Shown: piece after piece, positions 30,447 to 39,054 of the stretch
How positions within the stretch are numbered: the first letter of the stretch is position 1
Layout of the letters: each line of letters starts with the position of its first letter
Source of the DNA: Streptomyces sp. NBC_00250
GTDB lineage: Bacteria > Actinomycetota > Actinomycetes > Streptomycetales > Streptomycetaceae
Direction of reading: 5' to 3'
Length of the DNA: 64,000 nucleotides
Assembly (NCBI RefSeq): GCF_036192275.1
Contig: NZ_CP108088.1
Location: forward strand, 6,325,501 to 6,389,500
The notes under the pieces: model-generated
The model's input: the letters and a program-made list of their open reading frames with translations, nothing else
Told to the model about the DNA's origin: nothing
The model's database searches: none
Position numbers and translations under genes: made by a program

Positions 30447-32552
30447 ATGGCCCAGGAAGTCAGCCCCTCCGAGCTCGGTGGCGCCCCCGTGCCCGGGGAG
30501 GGGCAGAGCCGCCGCACCGTGCTCGTCGCGATCGGTGCGCTCCTGCTCGGCATGCTGCTGGCCGCCCTCGACCAGACCATCGTCTCCACCGCCCTGCCGA
30601 CCATCGTCAGCGAGCTCGGCGGCATGGAGCACCTGTCCTGGGTGGTCACCGCCTACATGCTGGCGTCCACCGCCGGGACCCCCCTCTGGGGCAAGCTCGG
30701 CGACCAGTACGGGCGCAAAAGGCTCTTCCAGGCGGCGATCGTCCTCTTCCTCATCGGCTCCGCGCTCTGCGGCATCGCCCAGAACATGCCGCAGCTCATC
30801 GCCTTCCGCGCGATCCAGGGCCTCGGCGGCGGCGGTCTCATCGTGCTGTCGATGGCGATCGTCGGCGACCTCGTGCCGCCGCGGGAGCGCGGCAGGTACC
30901 AGGGGCTCTTCGGCGCCGTCTTCGCCACCACCAGCGTCCTCGGTCCGCTGCTCGGCGGGGTCGTCACCCAGCAGCTCTCCTGGCGCTGGGTCTTCTACAT
31001 CAACCTGCCGATCGGCATCGTCGCCCTCTTCGTGATCGCCGCCGTCCTGCACGTCCCGGTGCGTTCCACCCGGCACACCATCGACTACCTCGGCACCCTT
31101 CTCATCGCCTCCGTCGCCACCTGTCTGGTCCTCGTGGCCTCGCTCGGCGGCACCACCTGGGCGTGGGGTTCGGCGCAGATCATCGGCCTCGCCGTCCTCG
31201 GAACCGTACTCCTCGTCCTGTTCGTACAGGTCGAGCGGCGGGCGGCCGAACCCGTGCTGCCGCTCAAGCTGTTCAGGGTCCGGACGTTCAGCCTGGTCGT
31301 GGTCATCAGCTTCGTCATCGGCTTCGCGATGTTCGGCGCGATGACCTATCTGCCGACCTTCCTCCAGGTCGTGCAGGGCGTCACTCCGACCAAGTCCGGC
31401 GTGCACATGCTGCCGATGGTCGCCGGCATCCTGATCACCTCGACGGTCACCGGCCAGATCGTCTCCCGTACGGGCCGCTGGAAGGTCTTCCCGATCGCCG
31501 GCACCGCCGTCACCTGCCTCGGACTGCTCCTGCTCCACGGGCTGACGGAGACCAGCTCCACCGGCGAGATGAGTGTCTACTTCTTCGTCTTCGGTGTCGG
31601 CCTCGGCCTGGTCATGCAGGTCCTCGTCCTGGTCGTGCAGAACGCCGTCCCGTACGGGGACCTCGGCGTCGCCACCTCCGGAGCCACCTTCTTCCGCTCC
31701 ATCGGGGCCTCCTTCGGCGTCGCCGTCTTCGGCACGATCTTCACCACCCGGCTCACCCACTCGCTCGACGAGGTGTTCGCCGCCGCCACCGCCTCAGGAC
31801 AGGACCTCCCGCCCGGCATCGGCCCCGAGCAGGTCGCCGCCGACCCGCGCACCGTCGCCTCGCTCCCGGCCGACCTGCGCCCCGACGTCCTGCACGCGTA
31901 CGCCACGTCCATCGCCGACGTCTTCCTGTACGCGGCGCCCGTCGTCCTCGTCGCCTTCGTCTTCGCCTGGTTCCTCAAGGAGGACAAGCTGCGGTCCTCG
32001 GTCACCGCACCCGACACCAGCCGGACGCTCGCCTCCGACCCCGTCGAGCGTTCCTCGTACGAGGAATGCGCCCGCGCCCTGCCCGTCCTCGGGTCCCGTG
32101 CGGGCCGCAAGGCGATCTACGAGAAGATCACCGCCCGCGCCGGGCTCGACCTGCTGCCCGCTTCGAGCTGGCTGCTGCTCCGCATCCGCCGCCACGGCAC
32201 CGTCGAGCCCACCCGGCTCGCCGAGCACGTGCCCGTGCCGCTGCGGGTGATCACGGAGGCCTCCCGGCAGGTGGAGGAACGGCGCCTGGTCGCCCGGGAG
32301 GGGCTCCAGCTGATCCTCACCGAGGAGGGCGTACAGGCGGCGACCCGGCTCGCCACGGCGCGCGAGGAGTCGCTCGCCGAGCTGCTCGGCGGCTGGTGGG
32401 GGCCGGACCGGCCGACCGACCTGGTGAAGCTGGTGGAGGAACTGACCGCCGAACTGAGCGGATCGGACGCGGAGCGCCCCCACGATCCGGATCCGCCCCA
32501 CGATCCGGATCCGCCCCACGATCCGGATCCGCCTCGCGGTCGGCAGGCATGA
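30447..32552 (+). CDS. DHA2-type MFS exporter with fused winged-helix C-domain
   Basis: The 701-residue product starts at ATG 30447 after GAGGAG. Residues about 25-515 form a 14-helix drug:H+ antiporter (EmrB/QacA class: LLAALDQTIVSTALPTI, GKLGDQYGRKRLF, GLGGGGLIVLSMAIVGD). The tail, about 545-665, looks like a MarR/PadR-type winged helix (SWLLLRIRRHGTVEPTRLAEHVPVPLRVITEASRQVEERRLVAREG). It ends with three PHDPDP repeats. A soluble DNA-binding-like domain on an exporter hints at self-regulation or a sensory role. No separate regulator gene adjoins it. Confidence 0.88.
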   Translation: MAQEVSPSELGGAPVPGEGQSRRTVLVAIGALLLGMLLAALDQTIVSTALPTIVSELGGMEHLSWVVTAYMLASTAGTPLWGKLGDQYGRKRLFQAAIVLFLIGSALCGIAQNMPQLIAFRAIQGLGGGGLIVLSMAIVGDLVPPRERGRYQGLFGAVFATTSVLGPLLGGVVTQQLSWRWVFYINLPIGIVALFVIAAVLHVPVRSTRHTIDYLGTLLIASVATCLVLVASLGGTTWAWGSAQIIGLAVLGTVLLVLFVQVERRAAEPVLPLKLFRVRTFSLVVVISFVIGFAMFGAMTYLPTFLQVVQGVTPTKSGVHMLPMVAGILITSTVTGQIVSRTGRWKVFPIAGTAVTCLGLLLLHGLTETSSTGEMSVYFFVFGVGLGLVMQVLVLVVQNAVPYGDLGVATSGATFFRSIGASFGVAVFGTIFTTRLTHSLDEVFAAATASGQDLPPGIGPEQVAADPRTVASLPADLRPDVLHAYATSIADVFLYAAPVVLVAFVFAWFLKEDKLRSSVTAPDTSRTLASDPVERSSYEECARALPVLGSRAGRKAIYEKITARAGLDLLPASSWLLLRIRRHGTVEPTRLAEHVPVPLRVITEASRQVEERRLVAREGLQLILTEEGVQAATRLATAREESLAELLGGWWGPDRPTDLVKLVEELTAELSGSDAERPHDPDPPHDPDPPHDPDPPRGRQA

Positions 32553-32641
32553 CTGGGCGGCCGTACGCCCTGTATGACCATCACTCAGGACCCGTCAGTA
32601 CGCTGTCCCCTTCAAGATCGCATCACAGGGGGATGGGCAGC

Positions 32642-33451
32642 ATGAACAGCGAAGAGCCACGTCAGGGCTGGCCGGCACCTCCGGGACACCCGCCGACCGG
32701 TCCGGCGAACGGCGGATACGACGGGTACGGCGGTGGCTACGGCGCCCCGGCGCCGATCGTCGTGGCGCGTACGTCCTCGCACCGGGGCGCCTGGATCGGT
32801 GCGGGAGCCACTCTGGTGGCGGCGGTGATCGGCGTCGTCGGCACGTACCTGGTGAGCAGCAACAACGACGGGAACGGCACCCCGCCCGCGGCGCAGAGCT
32901 CGGCGACGACCTCGGCGACCCCGTCCGGAGGGGAGAGCCGGGGCGGCGACGACGCCCCCTCGGACTCCTCGCAGAGCCCGGAGACCACGCAGAGCGACGG
33001 GGCCACCGAGAGCGGGGAGTCCTCGGCGCCCCCGGAGACGGCGGCCACGCCGACCCCGCCCGCGAAGCCGGCCGGCACGGTCGAGTGGCAGGGCCCTCTG
33101 GTGATCACGTTCGCGGAGGACAAGGACCTGGACTCCGCACCCCCCGCGGAGTCCGAGATCCGCGACGAGAACGACTTCTCCGTCTACCCGTTCGGCGGGC
33201 ACATGCTGCAGCCCGGGGACGAGGTCAAGGCGCTGGTGTGGAAGGACTCGACGAACAAGACGCCCGCGTACGAGGACTGCGCGCGTGACATCGACACCCT
33301 GGGCACCTCGACGGCGACGGAGCTGAAGACCGGCATGGTCGTCTGCGCCGCCACGAACGACGGCCGCCTCGCCCGCCTGACCGTCAAGGAACTGGCCGGC
33401 CTGTCCTCCGACACGCGCGTCATCTTCGACGTCGTCGTCTGGAGCCGCTGA
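32642..33451 (+). CDS. Membrane-anchored extracellular protein, hypothetical
   Basis: About 269 residues from ATG 32642 (AGGGGG ten bases upstream; ATG 32633 also possible). Gly/Tyr/Pro-rich N-terminus (GGYDGYGGGYGAPAP), one membrane helix (WIGAGATLVAAVIGVVGTYLV), Ser/Thr/Glu-rich linker, and a C-terminal folded domain with two cysteines (YEDCARDIDTLG, MVVCAATNDGRLARLTV). Layout is typical of Streptomyces surface proteins; function unknown. Confidence 0.75.
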   Translation: MNSEEPRQGWPAPPGHPPTGPANGGYDGYGGGYGAPAPIVVARTSSHRGAWIGAGATLVAAVIGVVGTYLVSSNNDGNGTPPAAQSSATTSATPSGGESRGGDDAPSDSSQSPETTQSDGATESGESSAPPETAATPTPPAKPAGTVEWQGPLVITFAEDKDLDSAPPAESEIRDENDFSVYPFGGHMLQPGDEVKALVWKDSTNKTPAYEDCARDIDTLGTSTATELKTGMVVCAATNDGRLARLTVKELAGLSSDTRVIFDVVVWSR

Positions 33452-33483
33452 CCGGAGCCGCCACGGCCCCGCCCCGGGACGGC

Positions 33484-33960
33484 TCAGAGGCCCTTGCCGT
33501 ACCAGATGTCCATGTAAGGGCCCGTGCAGTACGCCGGGATCTCCGCGTACCCGTGCCGGGTGTACAGGGCGCGGGCCTCGACCAGGTCCAGGCGGGTGTT
33601 GAGGACCATGCGGCGGGCGCCGAGCTCGCGTGCCGCGTTCTCCAGGTTCGTCAGGAGCTCGGACGCGCCGCCCAGGCCGCGGAAGGCGTGGCGGAGGAAG
33701 ACGCGGGTCAGTTCGGCGCGGTCCTCGTCGAGGAGGAGGACCCCGCCGCAGCCGGCCGGCTCGCCCTCGTACCGCGCGACGAGGAACTGTCCGGTCGGCG
33801 GGGTCAGCAGTTCGACCCCGTCGTCGGTCAGGCCCTGGTCGATCTCCGCCTTCGTCGCGGGGCGCTTCCAGTAGCGGCCGGCGACGTCGCCGTAGTAGTC
33901 GCGGCGCAGGGTGGTGGCGTCCGGGGTGTCGACGCGCTCCGGGGAGAAGGTCCAGGTCAT
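33484..33960 (-). CDS. GNAT-family N-acetyltransferase
   Basis: A 158-residue protein (ATG at 33960; an upstream ATG at 33969 lacks a ribosome site). The acetyl-CoA site is recognisable though not canonical: LTRVFLRHAFRGLGGASELLTNLE corresponds to motif A (R/Q-x2-G-x-G/A). The C-terminal ARALYTRHGYAEIPAY is the usual GNAT end. It should acetylate a small amine or protein N-terminus. Substrate unknown. Confidence 0.88.
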   Translation of the reverse strand: MTWTFSPERVDTPDATTLRRDYYGDVAGRYWKRPATKAEIDQGLTDDGVELLTPPTGQFLVARYEGEPAGCGGVLLLDEDRAELTRVFLRHAFRGLGGASELLTNLENAARELGARRMVLNTRLDLVEARALYTRHGYAEIPAYCTGPYMDIWYGKGL

Positions 33961-34067
33961 GCGTGCCATTGTGCGGCGCGCACGACCTGGGACGCAGCCG
34001 GGTTTTCGGCGCCTGGCGGCGCCCGGACCTTGAGGCCGCCCTGGCTTCCGGTGCCCGACTCGGACGG

Positions 34068-34394
34068 TCAGTTCTTCGGGGACGCCTGCTGGACGACCTC
34101 GAAGGACCAGAGCGTGGAGCCGGAGGCCGCGGGCTTCGGCCGCTCGCCGCCGCCCTCGCCGCCGCCTCCGTGGGCGGCCTTCATGGAACCGTTCATCCAG
34201 GCCTGGAAGTCTTCCTCGCTGCGCCACCGCGTGTACACCAGGTACTGGTCGGTGCCCTCGACGGGACGCAGCAGCTCGAACCACTCGAAGCCGTCGGAGC
34301 CCTCCACCGCCCCGGCCCGGGAGGCGAACCGCTGCTCCAGGACCTCACGCTGCTCGGCCGGCACGGTCAGGACGTTGATCTTCACGATGCTCAT
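34068..34394 (-). CDS. MhuD-like haem-degrading monooxygenase (ABM fold)
   Basis: The 108-residue ABM-fold protein (ATG 34394) matches the mycobacterial haem oxygenase MhuD in pattern: MSIVKINVLTVP, LEQRFASRAGAVE, FELLRPVEG, FQAWMNG. The three residues that define MhuD/IsdG enzymes fall at identical positions: Asn7, Trp66 and His75. It should degrade haem to release iron. A His- and Gly-rich stretch follows His75. It is divergent from the serpin gene, only 12 bases away. Confidence 0.85.
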   Translation of the reverse strand: MSIVKINVLTVPAEQREVLEQRFASRAGAVEGSDGFEWFELLRPVEGTDQYLVYTRWRSEEDFQAWMNGSMKAAHGGGGEGGGERPKPAASGSTLWSFEVVQQASPKN

Positions 34395-34406
34395 GAAAGG
34401 CAGGAT

Positions 34407-35564
34407 ATGACTCCCGGTCCCACCGCCTTCGAGGCGGACGCCGTACAGGCCCTCGCCGTGCGTTGGTTGCCCCTTCTCGGTGACGACGACTTCGTCTGCT
34501 CTCCGGCCGGGCTGTGGCTGGCGCTCGGCGCCGTGGCCTCCGGGGCGCGGGGGCGGACCGCCGAGGAGTTGCGGGAGCTGCTCGGGGTCGACGGGGACGC
34601 GGCCGCCGAGGCGGTGACGGGCGCCGGGCGGCGGCTCGGGGCGACGGGCGGGGTGGCGCTGGCGACCGGTGTGTGGAGCACGATGCCGGTGCTCGACGCC
34701 TTCCGGCGCGGGCTGCCCGGGGTGCGGTTCGGGGTGCTGCCCGGAGCGGCCTGGTTCGCTCTGCCCGACGAGGTGTTCGGGGCGACGGACGACATGTCCC
34801 TGGGTGAGATCCCCGACGCCCAGGACGAAATCGACGCCTGGGTACGGGAGTCGACCGGCGGACGGATCCAGCGGTTGCCGCTCCGACTCGACGGTTCCGA
34901 GGACCTCGTTCTGGTCGACGCCCTCGCCCTGAAGGCCTCCTGGCTGACCGCCTTCCCCGGGCACCTCACCCACGACGAGCCCTTCACCGACGGCTACGGC
35001 GTCACCCTGCCCGTACCGACGATGCGGCAGCGGATTCCGGCGGCCTGGGTCTGGTACGCGGGCGGGGTCACCGTCGTCGAACTGCCCTGCGAGGGGGACG
35101 CGGGCGCCCGGGTGCGGTTCCTGCTCGGCCCCGAGGGCGCCGGGCCGGCCGAGGTGCTGCCCGCCGCCTGGGCGGGGCCCGGTGCGCGTACGGGGCTCGT
35201 CGCGGACTCGGCCGAACTCCTCCTGCCGCGTTTCACCCTCCGTACGAGGACCGATGTCCACGACCACCTGCCGACGCTCGGCGTCCGCCGGGCGATGAGC
35301 CGTCACGAGGCCGACTTCCTCGGCCTCTCCGCTGCCGACCTCGTCCTCTCCAAGGTGGTGCAGGAGGTGAGGGTCGAGGTCGCCGAGGAGGGAGTGGAGG
35401 CGGCTTCTGCCACCGCGGTGACGATGACCCGGGGTGCGGCCCCGTTCCGCCACAAGGTGGTGGAACGCATCGCCTTCGACCGGCCCTTCGGCGTGGCCGT
35501 CATGGACACCACGGGCGAGGTCCCCCTCTTCACCGGCTGGCGGCAGAGCGCGCCGACGACCTGA
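34407..35564 (+). CDS. Serpin-family protease inhibitor
   Basis: The 385-residue product has the serpin order: NSP-type element FVCSPAGLWLALGAVASGARGRTAEEL, LVDALALKASWLTAF, and the hinge/reactive-centre region VVQEVRVEVAEEGVEAASATAV (about 320-342). The closing FDRPFGVAVMDTTGEVPLFTGW follows. The Glu-Glu-Gly-x-Glu-Ala-Ala-Ser-Ala hinge with small residues indicates an inhibitory serpin. No signal peptide is seen, so it probably acts in the cytosol. Bacterial serpins of this type are not common. Confidence 0.88.
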   Translation: MTPGPTAFEADAVQALAVRWLPLLGDDDFVCSPAGLWLALGAVASGARGRTAEELRELLGVDGDAAAEAVTGAGRRLGATGGVALATGVWSTMPVLDAFRRGLPGVRFGVLPGAAWFALPDEVFGATDDMSLGEIPDAQDEIDAWVRESTGGRIQRLPLRLDGSEDLVLVDALALKASWLTAFPGHLTHDEPFTDGYGVTLPVPTMRQRIPAAWVWYAGGVTVVELPCEGDAGARVRFLLGPEGAGPAEVLPAAWAGPGARTGLVADSAELLLPRFTLRTRTDVHDHLPTLGVRRAMSRHEADFLGLSAADLVLSKVVQEVRVEVAEEGVEAASATAVTMTRGAAPFRHKVVERIAFDRPFGVAVMDTTGEVPLFTGWRQSAPTT

Positions 35565-35723
35565 TCCGGGGTACGACGCCGGGGAGTGGCTTCGAACGTG
35601 CCGGTCGGTGGCCGAAAATGCATGCCTGAAATAATCGACCATGCGGCAGGGGGCGTGACGCACGGCCGTGCGGCAACCAGTTACGGGGCTGGATCGCTGC
35701 CGCGTCGAGGTGTGGGGGGCCGC

Positions 35724-36779
35724 ATGGGATCGCTGGTCGAGTCGGAGGCTGTCGGGGCGCGTGAGGACACGTTCGCCTGGTTCTGCCAGACCGTGGACAA
35801 CGAGGTCATGCCCGTCATGCTCAGCACCCGGCATGCGGCCGACTTCCGGGCGAGTGTCACGGACCTGGATCTCGGCGTCGTGCGGCTGTCCGCGCTGGCC
35901 TGCTCACCGGTGGTCTCGCGTCGCACCTCGGTTCATGTCCGGCGGGGCGACCCCGAGCATCTGCAGCTGGCACTCGTCACACAAGGTGCCGTCAGGATCT
36001 CCCAGCGGGGCAATGACGCGGTGGTCGCCGGGGGACTCGTACTCACGGACACCTCACGGCCGAGCGAGGGGGAATGCATAGGCGGGCAGGTCGAGTCGGT
36101 GGTCCTGCAGATTCCCCGTCAGGCCCTGGCACTGGGCCCGGACCGGGTGGACCGGCTCCTCGCACGGGGCCTGGCCGCGGACGCGGGGGCCGGGGCGATC
36201 TTCGCCGACTTCCTGAGGACCCTCCGCGCGCGCGGCCCGCACTGCCGACCGGAGGAGCTGCGCGCGATGGGGGCGATCGCCCTCGACCTGGCCGCCGTGT
36301 TCCTCGCGCAGCAGCTCGGTGACCCCAGTGAGGCGCCCGCCGAGGCCCGTGCCCGGGAGACGGTGCAGCGGATCCACCGCTTCATCGAGAACAATCTCGG
36401 CGACCCCGGCCTGACGCCCCAGGCCATCGCCGACCGGCACAACATGTCCCTGCGGCGGCTCTACACCCTCTTCGACGACCAGCCCCTGACCATCTCGGCA
36501 CGCATCCGCCAGAGCCGGCTGGAGCGCGCCCACGCCGACCTCGCACGCGGAGAACTGAGCGGTCAGCCCGTTCAGGCGATAGCGGCGCGCTGGGGCTTCG
36601 CCAGCGCCACCGGGTTCAGCCGGGCGTTCCGCGAGGCCTACGGGATCACCCCTACCGAGCATCGCGCGTCGTCCCGGACCACCCCGCGGCACGCAGAGCA
36701 CAGAAACCCTGCACGTCCCGCACACCACCGCGGGCCGCGCGGGCCTAAGTTCACCGCTGGAGATACCGCCCCAGCGTGA
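35724..36779 (+). CDS. AraC-family transcriptional regulator
   Basis: Starting at ATG 35724, 351 residues. The N-terminal half is an AraC-binding-domain-like sensor (about 20-200). The C-terminal HTH pair spans about 225-320 (IHRFIENNLGDPGLTPQAIADRHNMSLRRLYTLF and RWGFASATGFSRAFREAYGITPTEHR). The sensor resembles the NphR/FeaR-type 'AraC_binding_2' class. The end overlaps the upstream region of the following secreted protein, which it might control. Confidence 0.88.
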   Translation: MGSLVESEAVGAREDTFAWFCQTVDNEVMPVMLSTRHAADFRASVTDLDLGVVRLSALACSPVVSRRTSVHVRRGDPEHLQLALVTQGAVRISQRGNDAVVAGGLVLTDTSRPSEGECIGGQVESVVLQIPRQALALGPDRVDRLLARGLAADAGAGAIFADFLRTLRARGPHCRPEELRAMGAIALDLAAVFLAQQLGDPSEAPAEARARETVQRIHRFIENNLGDPGLTPQAIADRHNMSLRRLYTLFDDQPLTISARIRQSRLERAHADLARGELSGQPVQAIAARWGFASATGFSRAFREAYGITPTEHRASSRTTPRHAEHRNPARPAHHRGPRGPKFTAGDTAPA

Positions 36780-36793
36780 ACGGAGTCACGGGA

Positions 36794-37153
36794 ATGAACG
36801 TACGCAACAAGGTCGCCACCGTCGCAGGAGCGGGCATCCTGGCCTTCACCGGAGTGCTGGGCTCCGCGGGGCAGTCGTTCGCCGCGTCGAACGGACAGCA
36901 GATCCACTTCCATGACAGCAGCGGCCTCGTCTACTCCATCCGCGTCCAGGGCTACAACCAGAACGGCGACGCGGTGTCGGGGTGCTTCAACACTCCGGGC
37001 AGGGACACCTGGGTCGGAGGCTGGTGGTGGAAGGGCGAGGTGAACGTCTCCTTCTACAAGAGCAGTTCCTGCTCGTTCGCCACGTACTTCGGTGACACGA
37101 ACGCGTGGGTGCCCGCCTCGCAGAGCGGCGACTGGACGACCGTCTCCTCCTGA
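36794..37153 (+). CDS. Small secreted protein, 119 residues
   Basis: ATG 36794 follows GGAG. Signal peptide about 1-33 (ending SFA), mature domain rich in aromatic and glycine residues with two cysteines (VSGCFNTPGRDTWVGGWWWKGEVNVSFYKSSSCSF). This looks like a compact beta-sandwich with one disulphide, as in small secreted inhibitors or binding proteins. It lies immediately behind the AraC regulator gene. Confidence 0.75.
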   Translation: MNVRNKVATVAGAGILAFTGVLGSAGQSFAASNGQQIHFHDSSGLVYSIRVQGYNQNGDAVSGCFNTPGRDTWVGGWWWKGEVNVSFYKSSSCSFATYFGDTNAWVPASQSGDWTTVSS

Positions 37154-37166
37154 CCCCGACAGGTCC

Positions 37167-37847
37167 TCAGTCGACCACGCGGGCGAGCAGCAGGCCGTCG
37201 TAGCCCTTGGTGCCGACCGTCTGGAGGGCGGTCGCCTCCAGGCGGGGTTCGGCGGCGACCACGTCGAACAGCTCACGGGTGCCGGTGACCGCCGGGTCGT
37301 CCGGGTGCGGGGTGGCGATCTTCCCACCCCGCACCACGTTGTCGACGACGATCACCGTGCCGGGACGGGAGAGCCTCAGGGCCCACTCCACGTAACGCGG
37401 GTTGTTGACCTTGTCGGCGTCGATGAAGACCAGGTCGAAGGGGCCCGCGCCCTCCGCCTCCAGCTGCGGCAGGCTGTCCAGCGCAGCGCCCGTACGGACC
37501 TCGACGATCTGGTCCAGGCCGGCCCGGGCGATGTTGGCGCGGGCGACGTCCGCGTGCTTCGGGTCGTATTCGAGGGTGATCAGCCGACCGTCGGCGGGCA
37601 GGGCGCGGGCCAGCCAGATCGTGCTGTAGCCGCCGAGGGTGCCGACCTCCAGGACGGTCCGCGCGCCCTGCATCCGGGCGAGCAGGTGGAGCAGCTTGCC
37701 CTGGTTGGGGGCGACGGCGATCTCGGGCAGCCCGGCCGCCGCGGAGTCGGCGAGCGCGGCGGTGAGCGCCTCGTCGGCCGGGGCGATCGTCTCGCCGAAG
37801 TAGTGGTCGACTTCCGACCACCGGGGGTTCGCCTGAGGGTTCGTCAT
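37167..37847 (-). CDS. SAM-dependent O-methyltransferase (class I, CCoAOMT-like)
   Basis: The 226-residue protein has the O-methyltransferase family 3 pattern: PNQGKLLHLLARMQGARTVLEVGTLGGYSTIWLARALP (SAM loop), TLEYDPKHADVARANIARAGL, FDLVFIDADKVNNPRYVEWAL and VDNVVRGGK. It belongs to the catechol/caffeoyl-CoA O-methyltransferase-like group and needs a divalent metal. Its ATG overlaps the stop of the DUF2330 gene, so the two are coupled. Confidence 0.92.
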   Translation of the reverse strand: MTNPQANPRWSEVDHYFGETIAPADEALTAALADSAAAGLPEIAVAPNQGKLLHLLARMQGARTVLEVGTLGGYSTIWLARALPADGRLITLEYDPKHADVARANIARAGLDQIVEVRTGAALDSLPQLEAEGAGPFDLVFIDADKVNNPRYVEWALRLSRPGTVIVVDNVVRGGKIATPHPDDPAVTGTRELFDVVAAEPRLEATALQTVGTKGYDGLLLARVVD

Positions 37848-38941
37848 GTGACCGAACGTACACCGGGGCCGGTGTCCGGGCGGCGCCTTGTCACCCGTAC
37901 GGCAAGCAGCGTCGCGAGGGCGGTGAGCAGCAGACCGCCGCCGACCGTGAGCATCCAGACGGGGATTCCGTCGCCCACGGTCAGCAGCCGGTCGGTGTAC
38001 TCGACCCGGCGGTACGGGGTGTCGGCGACGGCGCGCAGGCGGTGGTCGTCGTCGATCCGCTCCGGGTGGGGGAACTCCTGCTCCAGGACCGTCAGTTGGA
38101 CCGGCTGCTCCCCGGCGAGTCCGATGACGGGGCCCTCGGGCTCGATCCGGCCCGCGAAGGTCACCTCGGGGGCGTCGCCGCCGATGGGGGAGCGGGGCTC
38201 CATCCGGTGCTCGGCCAGGATGTAGAGGCCGAGGCTCTGGGAGGTCTTCGCGAGCCGTGACAGCCGCATGGGGTAGACGAGTTCGGGGGAGGCGAAGCCG
38301 ATCCGCAGCGGGGTCAGCTCGCCCTGGAGGACGGCGTCCTTCTGCTGGGGTGCGAGGCGGACGGCGACGTACTCCCACTTCTGGTCCACGTACGGCTGAA
38401 GCGCGCCGGTGAGTCGTTCGGGCAGCTCGAAGCCGTTGGCGCGCAGCCAGTCGCCGAGGGCCTTCGGATCGGTGGCGGTCAGCCGGGCGACGTCGAAGGG
38501 ACCGAGCCGTTCGCGCCCGACGACGCCGACGCCGGTGCCCGCGCCGGGCGGCGGGGCCCCAACCCCGTCCCCGTAGTCGACGTCGAACGGCCAGTCGCCC
38601 TCGCGCGGCCAGAAGTAGTGGCGCTCGCGCTGCTCGGGCTCGGTGAGCCGGGCGAGCGAGTCGAAGAGCGCGGGGTCGCCGAGGGTGACGTCGGCGCGGC
38701 TGGGCACGGGCATGATCCAGGCGGCGTGGTCGGCGTTCCCGTGCACGTTGAAGCGCATGACGACGGTCTCGGTGTGTCCGTCCCAGCGGACGGCCGACTC
38801 CTCGCGGTCGACGCCGATGCGCTGGTCCTTGGTCGGGATCATGGCGCCGCAGCCGCAGGCGTACGCCGGTGCGACGAGCGAGCCGAGCTGGAGCGCGAGC
38901 AGCGCGACGATGGTGGTCAGAATTCTGTGTGTCCCCCGCAT
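37844..38941 (-). CDS. DUF2330 secreted/membrane-anchored protein
   Basis: A 365-residue protein (ATG 38941). The signal peptide ends in the Cys-rich AYACGCGAMIPTKDQRIGVDREESAVRW, the hallmark of DUF2330. A beta-rich body follows (for example MRFNVHGNADHAAWIMPVPSRADVTLGDPALFDSLARL). One C-terminal membrane helix anchors it (WMLTVGGGLLLTALATLLAV) before a basic tail. It is displayed outside the cell; function unknown. Overlaps the methyltransferase downstream. Confidence 0.88.
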   Translation of the reverse strand: MRGTHRILTTIVALLALQLGSLVAPAYACGCGAMIPTKDQRIGVDREESAVRWDGHTETVVMRFNVHGNADHAAWIMPVPSRADVTLGDPALFDSLARLTEPEQRERHYFWPREGDWPFDVDYGDGVGAPPPGAGTGVGVVGRERLGPFDVARLTATDPKALGDWLRANGFELPERLTGALQPYVDQKWEYVAVRLAPQQKDAVLQGELTPLRIGFASPELVYPMRLSRLAKTSQSLGLYILAEHRMEPRSPIGGDAPEVTFAGRIEPEGPVIGLAGEQPVQLTVLEQEFPHPERIDDDHRLRAVADTPYRRVEYTDRLLTVGDGIPVWMLTVGGGLLLTALATLLAVRVTRRRPDTGPGVRSVT

Positions 38942-38958
38942 GCGGGGTGGGACGTACG

Positions 38959-38997
38959 CGGTGACCTTCCGGTTCCCCGGTGACCTTCCGGTTCCCC
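38959..38997. repeat. Two tandem copies of a 19-20 bp repeat
   Basis: GGTGACCTTCCGGTTCCCC occurs twice back to back, followed by two looser copies (GAGGTTCCGATTCGCC, GAGGTTCCGGTTCCG) up to about 39035. The array lies just upstream of the DUF2330 start and may contain its promoter operators or be a small expansion. Confidence 0.6.
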
Positions 38998-39054
38998 GAC
39001 GAGGTTCCGATTCGCCGGGGAGGTTCCGGTTCCGCCCCACCCCGCCGCACGCGT

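Noticed and set aside
29780..33451. A 1223-codon plus-strand frame
   Set aside because: It is an antisense or out-of-frame shadow of the peptidoglycan-binding and MFS genes until its final part, which is the genuine gene starting at 32642.
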